Shown here: piece by piece, positions 53,944 to 60,473 of the stretch
How positions within the stretch are numbered: position 1 is the stretch's first letter
How the letters are laid out: each line of letters starts with the position of its first letter
Assembly (NCBI GenBank): GCA_047633055.1
Contig: JBLIEI010000001.1
Location: forward strand, 80,135 to 144,134
Source: CALJFL01 sp047633055
GTDB lineage: Bacteria; Pseudomonadota; Gammaproteobacteria; Pseudomonadales; Halieaceae
DNA length: 64,000 nt
Direction of reading: 5' to 3'
Notes under the pieces: generated by a model
The model's input: only the letters and a program-made list of their open reading frames with translations
Told to the model about the DNA's origin: nothing
Database searches by the model: none
Made by a program: the position numbers and the translations under genes

Positions 53944-54837
53944 ATGGTCGAGGAGAATAGGCTTTCAACGTCGGCGCTTGCCAAGAAGCTGTCTATTCCC
54001 TCGCAGCAGCTGTTTGTCACCCTCAGAGATTACGGTTGGATAGAGCGCCATGGGGAGCACTGGGGTCTTACCCCTAAAGGTGAATTTGAGGGCGGCACTT
54101 ACCAGAACAGCCGTCGTTTCGGTCGCTACATTGTCTGGCCGGAGACTATAGAGACCCATCCGCTGGTTGTCGCCATTGAAAGCAGTCAGCGCATAACAGC
54201 AGCGGGCATGCGCAGATATTACCCGCGCCTACATCCGCGGCAAATTAATCGCGCCTTGGCAGAAATGGGTCTGCAGCACCACAGTATCGTGGGTTGGGAG
54301 TTGAGTGCGCTGGGCAGAACCCTGGGCGGCCAACAGGAAGAGAGCGAGAATACGGGTGCCTTCTATGTCACCTGGCCCCATGAAATTGTCGATCACCCGG
54401 TAGTGCATCGCGAATTGTCTCGCCAGACCGATCAGAATGAGCCCTCTGCGGCTCTGGTCAGTTCCTCTGAGCTCGATTTGTTTGCCAATCCGTCGCTTTC
54501 TTTAGAAGAGTTCAACGGGATAGACGGACACAGTTTAAATGGACAGTTAGAGATGCGGGTCTGCAACTGGCTGTACCTCGCGCAGCTAGCGCATGCGTAT
54601 CGACGCGCATTGCCTATCGAAGAGGTTGTGCTAGCGGACTTTTATCTACCAGCGGGCAATGTCTACATCGATTGTTGGGAGGCGGAAGTTCCTGCCGGTG
54701 AGTTGTCGGCCAAGTTGCACAAGCGTGATATCTACAAAGAGCTGGGGTTGCGCAGTATTGAAGTTAACGCAGCTGACGCAGAGAAACTGGATGAAGTGCT
54801 GGGCAGAGGTTTGCTCGCATTTGGCATTCGTTGTTAG
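53944..54837 (+). CDS. Winged-helix protein of unknown function
   Basis: 297 residues. The N-terminus is a helix-turn-helix (LSTSALAKKLSIPSQQLFVTLRDYGWIER), then a second region with YIVWPETIETHPL and YYPRLHPRQINRALAEMGLQ. A later part resembles a nuclease-like or restriction-fold core (MRVCNWLYLAQLAHAYRRALP, ADFYLPAGNVYIDCWEAE). The conserved aspartate-x-glutamate-like residues are suggestive, not proof. It begins 3 bases after the dUTPase stop, so the two are co-transcribed, and its end overlaps the convergent pterin dehydratase gene by 4 bases. Confidence 0.6.
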   Translation: MVEENRLSTSALAKKLSIPSQQLFVTLRDYGWIERHGEHWGLTPKGEFEGGTYQNSRRFGRYIVWPETIETHPLVVAIESSQRITAAGMRRYYPRLHPRQINRALAEMGLQHHSIVGWELSALGRTLGGQQEESENTGAFYVTWPHEIVDHPVVHRELSRQTDQNEPSAALVSSSELDLFANPSLSLEEFNGIDGHSLNGQLEMRVCNWLYLAQLAHAYRRALPIEEVVLADFYLPAGNVYIDCWEAEVPAGELSAKLHKRDIYKELGLRSIEVNAADAEKLDEVLGRGLLAFGIRC

Positions 54838-55118
54838 AGAATTTTGTTTATTTTGTGAGCTAGCTCGAAATCGCGCCGACTAATCCCCCCGGCGTCGTGC
54901 GTAGTTAGGTTTATGACTACCGTGTCGTACACATTTGACCACTCCGGGTGATGATCCATCGCCTCCGCCAGCAAGGCGACCTGTGACATAAATCCCCAGG
55001 CTCGGACGAAGTCGGCGAAGGAAAATTGCCGACAAAGTTTACTGTCCTGTATCTCCCAGCCAGCTAATTCAGCCAGTGCGGTGGCAATTTCTGTGTTATT
55101 GAGTGCGGGAACTTTCAC
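54834..55118 (-). CDS. phhB: 4a-hydroxytetrahydrobiopterin dehydratase
   Basis: 94 residues of the pterin-4a-carbinolamine dehydratase family: WEIQDSKLCRQFSFADFVRAWGFM, AEAMDHHPEWSNVYDTVVI with the active-site HHP, and LTTHDAGGISRRDFELA. It recycles the oxidised pterin cofactor of aromatic amino-acid hydroxylases. GTG 55118 is chosen as start, with AGGAG upstream; the frame is open further back without homology. No phenylalanine hydroxylase gene is next to it. Confidence 0.88.
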   Translation of the reverse strand: MKVPALNNTEIATALAELAGWEIQDSKLCRQFSFADFVRAWGFMSQVALLAEAMDHHPEWSNVYDTVVINLTTHDAGGISRRDFELAHKINKIL

Positions 55119-55153
55119 TAATACGTTCTCCTGAGAATATTCGAATGAATGCG

Positions 55154-56248
55154 CTAGCGACGTATTAACAGTGTGCCACACTCCATATGATGCGTATATG
55201 GAAACTGGTCAAACATGGCAAAGCGAGCGATACGGTGGCTGCTATGCAGGGTTTTCAAATTGTGAGCCAGTGTCTGTGGATTACAGGAAATATAGAGAAT
55301 AGCGTCGAATGCCGCGACCATGGCTACCGTATCCTCATCGAGCCCTGCTCTTGGGGGATCTACGAAGACCGCACGTAAGTTAAACTCCGCCAGCGGTTTT
55401 GGCAGGCTAGCCAAGCGACGGAATTCTCGTTTCCCCGCCATCGCTTCGACAACCTCGGCCGCGGATAACCGAACGACATTTACATTATTAATTCCGTTGG
55501 CTTGAAGATTATGGCTCGCCGCCCGAGTAGAGACCTTGGATAGCTCGGTGGCCACCACATGATCAAATTTTTCCGCTAGTGGTAGCGTAAAATTTCCGTT
55601 GCCACAAAAAAGCTCGAGCAGATTACCGTCAAGGTCCTTCGCGGCATCTCTTGCCCACTCGATCATCTTCTGATTGACCCTTGCATTGGGTTGGGTGAAG
55701 GCCTGTTCAAATTGGCGAAACGTGTATTCGCGACCGTGAACGGAAAGACACTCGGTCACATAATCTCGACTCAAAACCACCTTCTGTTTCCGGCTGCGGC
55801 CAACGATACTAACACCGAGTTCGGAGGCGAGGTTTGAGGCTTCAACCTCCCAGACGTCGTCCAGACGTCGGTGATAAATCAGGGTGATTAACGTGTCCCC
55901 GGCCAGCGTATCCAGAAATTCAATCTGGAATATTCGGGTTCGCAGTGTTTCATTCGTTCTCACTTGTTCGAGTAATTTACCCATCAGCAATTGAATTCGG
56001 TCTGAGGCGACGGGAAAGTGAGTAATTTCTACCGGTACTTTAGGGGCGTCACGACGGAACATAGCGTAATAGAGGTCGTCGCCTTCGTGCCACATGCGAA
56101 ACTCAGCTCGCATTCGATATGCCTGAACTTGAGAGGCAATAACGACAGGGGGCGGTGGCTCAAAAGGTGCTAGTAAGCCAGCAGTCTCCAATGCCTTAGC
56201 CTCAAGAAGAGACTCGTATTCAGCGGGCTTTACATTACTTAACGGCAT
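55154..56248 (-). CDS. trmA: tRNA (uracil-5-)-methyltransferase
   Basis: 364 residues, the E. coli length. Blocks AYRMRAEFRMWHEGDDLYY, SFTQPN-like AFTQPNARVNQ, NLLELFCGNGNFTLPLAEKFDHV (SAM site), FVDPPRAGLD, YISCNPQTLAHNL (catalytic cysteine) and FDQFPYTHHMECGTLL (general-base glutamate) are complete. It makes m5U54 in the T-loop of tRNAs. ATG 56248 overlaps the trpD2 stop by one base (TGATG), so an open frame beginning at a TTG 33 bases earlier is not used. Confidence 0.95.
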   Translation of the reverse strand: MPLSNVKPAEYESLLEAKALETAGLLAPFEPPPPVVIASQVQAYRMRAEFRMWHEGDDLYYAMFRRDAPKVPVEITHFPVASDRIQLLMGKLLEQVRTNETLRTRIFQIEFLDTLAGDTLITLIYHRRLDDVWEVEASNLASELGVSIVGRSRKQKVVLSRDYVTECLSVHGREYTFRQFEQAFTQPNARVNQKMIEWARDAAKDLDGNLLELFCGNGNFTLPLAEKFDHVVATELSKVSTRAASHNLQANGINNVNVVRLSAAEVVEAMAGKREFRRLASLPKPLAEFNLRAVFVDPPRAGLDEDTVAMVAAFDAILYISCNPQTLAHNLKTLHSSHRIARFAMFDQFPYTHHMECGTLLIRR

Positions 56249-57258
56249 CAGTGCAGGGTGTTCCGGTTTCGGTTTTGCCAAAGATCCTCGGCCTGCGCTC
56301 TGGCTTGCATCGGTGACAGGTCTGATTCTACAGCAAGCAAGCCGACGGTGGCTGTTGCGAGGGTCGCTTCCAGGCCGTAGGTATTCGACTGCTCGCCTCG
56401 CCAGAGCTTGCGCAATGGCTCTGTTGACAGGGTTTCTTCGCCGGCAATTCGGGTGTCGATCGTGCGGGTCAGAACGCGTTCCTGGAAACCTGTCCCTTCT
56501 AACAACATCAACCGGGTATCGGCTTGGGGTTTCACTTCAACCTCACCGCCATCGCCTTTAAAAACAATCGAGCGTGGTTGCCCAAGAAGTCGGTCTGCCT
56601 CTTGATGCAAACGGCCATAGGCCGGGTGAAAAATGCTTTGAATACTGCTTGCACAGCGCAGCGGATTGACCATGCGTGCCAGGGTATTAACCGGCGAGCG
56701 TAGCCCGAGTAAGGACTTTAGCTGCATAATATCTTCAAGGGCAGGGCAGATGTGCGCCAGCGGCATGTAGCATACGCGCTGGACGGTAAGGCTGGTGCTA
56801 GCCTGCTGCCAGCCAGTGGCGATAGGCAGGCCCAGTGCCTGCCATGCCTGCTCTGTGTAAAGGCGTCCCTTAGTGTGGCCTGCGCTGCCATGTATAAATA
56901 CGGAGTGCCCGGCCTCCGCTAACAGGAGAATGCTCAGAATGAACCAGGGGTTCTGACTTCGTTTGCCCGCATAGCTGGACCAATCCAGGTCTGCTTGTGG
57001 CAAGGTCTGGGTGGGGGGTAAAACTGCTCTGCAGGCATCAACAAATCCGGCGAGTTCTTCACCGCTTTCTTCCTTGACCCGCAGCAGCATGAGGAAGGCG
57101 CCGAGTTGGATTTGTTCGACCTCGCCAGCGAGTATCATGGCGAAAGCCTGATGGGCTTCTTGTCGAGACAATGAGCGGGTGCCCGCTTTACCCTTGCCCA
57201 GGATACGAACAAAAGGTGCGAATGGATGTTCGCTTAGCAGTTCAGTGGCTGGCGTCAT
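56248..57258 (-). CDS. ybiB: TrpD2/YbiB-type phosphoribosyltransferase-fold protein
   Basis: 336 residues of the anthranilate-phosphoribosyltransferase-like YbiB family: FVRILGKGKAGTRSLSRQEAHQAF, GAFLMLLRVKEESGEELAGFV, LAEAGHSVFIHGSAGH, GLRSPVNTLARMVNPL and SIVFKGDGGEVEVKPQ. The family binds nucleic acid rather than having TrpD activity in the case studied in E. coli. It follows tusE by 6 bases, as in the yccA-tusDCBE-trpD2 arrangement of pseudomonads, and is coupled to trmA. Confidence 0.85.
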   Translation of the reverse strand: MTPATELLSEHPFAPFVRILGKGKAGTRSLSRQEAHQAFAMILAGEVEQIQLGAFLMLLRVKEESGEELAGFVDACRAVLPPTQTLPQADLDWSSYAGKRSQNPWFILSILLLAEAGHSVFIHGSAGHTKGRLYTEQAWQALGLPIATGWQQASTSLTVQRVCYMPLAHICPALEDIMQLKSLLGLRSPVNTLARMVNPLRCASSIQSIFHPAYGRLHQEADRLLGQPRSIVFKGDGGEVEVKPQADTRLMLLEGTGFQERVLTRTIDTRIAGEETLSTEPLRKLWRGEQSNTYGLEATLATATVGLLAVESDLSPMQARAQAEDLWQNRNRNTLH

Positions 57259-57264
57259 AGGTGA

Positions 57265-57597
57265 TCATAAACAGTTATCGGGTTTGGGGAGTCCGGCGAG
57301 CTTGCTCCCAATTTTGGCGGGCGAGTTCGGGAACAGAGACAACAAATAAGCGCTACTGCCTTTATCCGGACCGAGTTTTACCTTGCAGTATTTTACCAGC
57401 GCACGCATCGCCGGGCTGCTATCGAACTCGTGATAAAAACCGCGTAACAGCGTAATTACCTCCCAATGAGCCGGTGTTAGTGTGATGTTTTCAGCCGTCG
57501 CAAGTTGCGTAGCAACTGTTTCTGTCCAGGTCGTGTAATCGCGGAGAAAGCCCTCTTTGTCGACTTCAGCATCGCCTGCGTTTTGAGCTAGAACCAT
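57265..57597 (-). CDS. tusE: Sulfur relay protein TusE (DsrC family)
   Basis: 110 residues: DKEGFLRDYTTWTETVA, TPAHWEVITLLRGFYHEFDSSPAMRAL, GPDKGSSAYLLSLFPNSPAKIGSKLAGLPKP and the penultimate catalytic cysteine (DNC). It accepts persulfide sulfur from TusBCD and passes it to MnmA for 2-thiouridine of tRNA. Overlaps the tusB end by 10 bases. Confidence 0.92.
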   Translation of the reverse strand: MVLAQNAGDAEVDKEGFLRDYTTWTETVATQLATAENITLTPAHWEVITLLRGFYHEFDSSPAMRALVKYCKVKLGPDKGSSAYLLSLFPNSPAKIGSKLAGLPKPDNCL

Positions 57598-57875
57598 GCT
57601 TGCTGCCGCACATACTGCTCTGTCAGCGCGACAAACTCGTCAAAATCGATTTGCTTGATCTGCGCCGGCAAAGTATCGGTTAATCCGGCAGCGGAAACGT
57701 CCGACTTCAAAGCACATATGTTCAATCCGGAACGTTCCAACTGTAAAAGAGCTTTCGGGAGCGCGCCATAGACTCCGTCGCCTAGTAACAGCAGCGTATC
57801 CTGGCCCGATAACAGCGCTAAGCAATCATTGAACGCTGGTGTATCGGGTAACGCGTTAAGGGTATGCAGAATCAT
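57588..57875 (-). CDS. tusB: Sulfur relay protein TusB (DsrH-like)
   Basis: 95 residues, MILHTLNALPDTPAF start, then DTLLLLGDGVYGAL and a helical end. The DsrH/TusB fold and position between tusC and tusE identify it. It is the structural subunit of the TusBCD heterohexamer. Confidence 0.85.
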   Translation of the reverse strand: MILHTLNALPDTPAFNDCLALLSGQDTLLLLGDGVYGALPKALLQLERSGLNICALKSDVSAAGLTDTLPAQIKQIDFDEFVALTEQYVRQQAWF

Positions 57876-57876
57876 G

Positions 57877-58245
57877 TCAAAAGCTCAACAGATGCTGGTG
57901 GTTGCACATAAGCGTGCGCAGGGCGTTTCTGTCCAGTAGCCGGGCCTGGGGAGGTAATACTCCCGGGTCGATGCCAAATTTTGCTATGGCTTGCGCGTCC
58001 ACCCAAAAAGTTTCTATATCATACAAAGGCAGCGCAGCAATGTTTTTACCGATATTTTTTGCACCGATAGCGGAAGCATTTTGCTGCGGCATTAACTGCA
58101 GTACACCGGCGCCTAAAAAGAGCACGTTCACCGACTGCTCAAAGGCGCCCGCCGCGAGCGCAGCATCAATGCCCGATCGACTGAGACCACTTCCGTAGGG
58201 TGAGTGGCGCAGCACCACAAGCGTTTGTCCGCTATTGCTGTTCAT
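57877..58245 (-). CDS. tusC: Sulfur relay protein TusC (DsrF-like)
   Basis: 122 residues: LVVLRHSPYGSGLSRSGIDAALAAGAFEQSVNVLFLGAGVLQLMP and a YDIETFWVDAQAIAKFGI segment are the TusC pattern. ATG 58245 matches the family start; a GTG at 58257 is possible. One base separates its stop from tusB. Confidence 0.87.
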   Translation of the reverse strand: MNSNSGQTLVVLRHSPYGSGLSRSGIDAALAAGAFEQSVNVLFLGAGVLQLMPQQNASAIGAKNIGKNIAALPLYDIETFWVDAQAIAKFGIDPGVLPPQARLLDRNALRTLMCNHQHLLSF

Positions 58246-58249
58246 CACT

Positions 58250-58642
58250 TCAGCCACCGAAGGTTACCAGACGGTCGGACTTGCTGGTTGCCTCTACCAA
58301 CAACCCCAGTCCGCCAATGCTGAAAGCCGGGTGCAGGGTTGCGGCCTGCCGGTTGTGGCGGATCGACTCTTGCTGGTCTAGCACACCTCTTTTCAGAGCC
58401 GAACTGATGCAGCAAATGAGTTCTACGTCGTAATCCTCAGCCAAAGTGCTCCACAAGGGCAGTGTGGCTAGTTCTTCCTGTGCAGATACCCTCGTCGCCA
58501 GGCCGGTTTCTACCCCGGCATCCAAAAAAAACACTCGCAATAGGGTATGCCCTTTAGCCAATACCGCAGCTGCGAAGCGAGCCGCAGCGAGGTTGCTGCT
58601 GCTTGTAGCAGGTGCTGATAGAACGAGCAGAGAGTAGTTCAC
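58250..58642 (-). CDS. tusD: Sulfurtransferase TusD (DsrE-like)
   Basis: 130 residues: YSLLVLSAPATSSSNLAAARFAAAVLAKGHTLLRVFFLDAGVETG and the conserved cysteine near residue 80 in LICCISSALKRGVL. It receives sulfur from TusA. GTG start at 58642, 20 bases after a strong terminator that ends the upstream yccA transcript. Confidence 0.9.
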   Translation of the reverse strand: MNYSLLVLSAPATSSSNLAAARFAAAVLAKGHTLLRVFFLDAGVETGLATRVSAQEELATLPLWSTLAEDYDVELICCISSALKRGVLDQQESIRHNRQAATLHPAFSIGGLGLLVEATSKSDRLVTFGG

Positions 58643-58662
58643 GGAAATTTAGACCAAGAAAT

Positions 58663-58690
58663 AAAAAAACCCCGGTAGGCACCGGGGTTT
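58663..58690 (-). terminator. Rho-independent terminator of yccA
   Basis: A 10-base stem AAACCCCGGT/ACCGGGGTTT with a 4-base loop, followed on the minus strand by a run of T. It lies between yccA and tusD. Confidence 0.9.
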
Positions 58691-58709
58691 AGTCATGGAG
58701 CGGAGATTT

Positions 58710-59384
58710 TTAATCGTCGCCGCCGAACGCTGTCAACAAGTGCAGCAAGTGAATAAACAGGTTGTAGATGTCTAAGTACAAAGAGACAGTTGCCCGAATA
58801 TAGTTGGTTTCGCCGCCATTAATGATCCGGCTGGTGTCAAACAGAATGAGACCAGACATGATCATGACCATCGCCGCAGAGATGGTCAGCGAAAGGGCTG
58901 GAATATTGAGGAAAATATTCGCAACCATAGCGACCACTGCCACTAACAAACCAACCATCAAGAAACCACCCATATAAGAGAAGTCCTTGCGTGTGGTAAG
59001 AGCATAGGCGGAGAGTCCAAAAAACACCACGCCGGTGCCACCAAGAGCCTGCATTACCAGCGCTGGCCCACCTGGCATAGCCATGTAGTGGTTGAGCATA
59101 GGGCCTAAAGCAGCACCCATAACGCCAGTGAAGGCGAAAATGGCAATTAAGCCTTTGCTGGAGTCAGCCATTTTATGGACGACAAAGAGAAGACCAAACC
59201 CAACCAGCATAAGGATTAGCGCTGCTCCATGCGGTAAACCTATTGCCATAGACATACCTGCGGTTAGGCCGCTGAACAACAATGTCATGCCCAGAAGCAT
59301 GTAGGTATTTTTCAGTACTTTATTGGTGCTGAGAACCGACTCCATGCCTGCGCTCTGCATGTTGTACAAACTTTTGTCTTGCAT
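58710..59384 (-). CDS. yccA: Bax-inhibitor-1/YccA family membrane protein
   Basis: 224 residues, seven transmembrane helices, with NKVLKNTYMLLGMTLLFSGLTAG, FAFTGVMGAALGPMLNHYM and the acidic end LYLDIYNLFIHLLHLLTAFGGDD of the BI-1 family. E. coli YccA modulates the FtsH protease. The tus genes follow as in Pseudomonas, but a strong terminator separates the transcripts. The upstream 235 bases to the next gene hold nothing recognisable. Confidence 0.92.
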   Translation of the reverse strand: MQDKSLYNMQSAGMESVLSTNKVLKNTYMLLGMTLLFSGLTAGMSMAIGLPHGAALILMLVGFGLLFVVHKMADSSKGLIAIFAFTGVMGAALGPMLNHYMAMPGGPALVMQALGGTGVVFFGLSAYALTTRKDFSYMGGFLMVGLLVAVVAMVANIFLNIPALSLTISAAMVMIMSGLILFDTSRIINGGETNYIRATVSLYLDIYNLFIHLLHLLTAFGGDD

Positions 59385-59619
59385 CGTTAACTCCGTAATA
59401 CCATTGACGCGAAATGCGTTTGTTACCCACCAATAATAAAGGTGAATTCAATAAATTCCAACCCTGTATTAAGTAGGGGTATTTGCTGAAATTTCAAGGC
59501 CTCAGGGAGGCTTGGTTTCGGGCCTTTCACTACCCGGTAATTGGAGCGATAAAGCTGGGGTTAGTTCAGTTAATTTCAACAGAGAAGACGCTGACATTAA
59601 TCGCCAAGCCGGCGGGGGA

Positions 59620-60150
59620 TCAAGACTTTGCCAGCGCCTTCTTCAAATCCTTCCTTTCCCGTTTCAAATCCTTCACTTCCTCCTGTTCATATTGTATTTT
59701 GGCGTTGTATTGTTCTTTAACCGTCCGTACTTCCTCGACAAAGTCATTTTGCCAGGCCACTGCTGCTCCAGCATTACTCACGTAGCGGGATTGACTGTTT
59801 AGCCGGAGGACTTCCTGGTCTCGCTCTCTCTCATACTTTGCGATTTTTTTTACGCTGCGTCCGAGCAAGGTCTCAATTTCAGTAAGCCGACGTTTAGCCC
59901 TGGTGATTTCGTGGGAAAAAGTTTCTATACCGAGTGGCGGGGAAGTCGTGGAACTGATGCCTGAGGATGGCTTTGGCTGTTCACGGACGCTCGGGCCCTG
60001 AACGCTACCCTCTTGGGCGTCCGCCCCACAGGGTCGTTCGCTGAAAATCGCATGCCCCCACTGGTCGGTGCAGCGGAAATACTTTGTTTGTGCCTGTGCT
60101 AGTAGGGCGGGGAAAATTAGCAACAGCACAGCCAGTAGGTGTCTGATCAT
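59620..60150 (-). CDS. DUF4124 periplasmic protein with coiled coil
   Basis: 176 residues: a signal peptide (cleavage after AQAQ), a DUF4124 domain (TKYFRCTDQWGHAIFSERPCG, residues about 22-45) with its two cysteines, a proline-serine linker and a long charged coiled coil ending in EEVKDLKRERKDLKKAL. DUF4124 proteins are common periplasmic proteins of unknown role. GAGGTC precedes ATG 60150. Confidence 0.85.
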   Translation of the reverse strand: MIRHLLAVLLLIFPALLAQAQTKYFRCTDQWGHAIFSERPCGADAQEGSVQGPSVREQPKPSSGISSTTSPPLGIETFSHEITRAKRRLTEIETLLGRSVKKIAKYERERDQEVLRLNSQSRYVSNAGAAVAWQNDFVEEVRTVKEQYNAKIQYEQEEVKDLKRERKDLKKALAKS

Positions 60151-60259
60151 TTCGACCTCGTTTCCCGTTAGCCACCGGCGAACTATAGTCGAAATCGCAC
60201 GGATCTTCTATTAATAGGCTTGCTTCACCGGCGCAGTGGGAAATGGTAAGCCTGGGAAC

Positions 60260-60283
60260 AAAAAAAAGGCCCCAAAAGGGGCC
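60260..60283 (-). terminator. Rho-independent terminator of tRNA-Ser
   Basis: A 6-base GGCCCC/GGGGCC stem with AAAA loop, followed on the minus strand by eight T. It lies 12 bases beyond the tRNA-Ser 3' end. Confidence 0.9.
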
Positions 60284-60294
60284 GTTTCAAAATA

Positions 60295-60384
60295 TGGCGG
60301 TGGGCTAAGGATTCGAACCTTAGGAGGGGATAAACCCTCAACGGTTTTCAAGACCGCCGCTTTCGACCACTCAGCCAGCCCACC
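60295..60384 (-). tRNA. tRNA-Ser (anticodon TGA)
   Basis: A 90-base class II tRNA. The acceptor GGTGGGC/GCCCACC pairs fully, the anticodon loop CTTGAAA carries TGA, there is a long variable arm, the T-loop is GGTTCGAATCC, and CCA is encoded (TGG on the plus strand at 60295-60297). It lies downstream of rne on the same strand with its own promoter and terminator. Confidence 0.95.
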
Positions 60385-60431
60385 AAAAAACTTTTTGTCT
60401 GTACAAGCCCGCATGCGCGAAGCAGGCGGGA

Positions 60432-60459
60432 TTATACAGTTCTCAAATGCCCAAACAAC
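60432..60459 (-). promoter_or_regulatory. Sigma-70 promoter of tRNA-Ser
   Basis: On the minus strand TTGTTT (60459-60454), a 16-base spacer and TATAAT (60437-60432), then a CCCGCC discriminator of the stable-RNA, stringently controlled kind, about 47 bases before the tRNA. Confidence 0.75.
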
Positions 60460-60473
60460 AGGCTTTTGTCGTT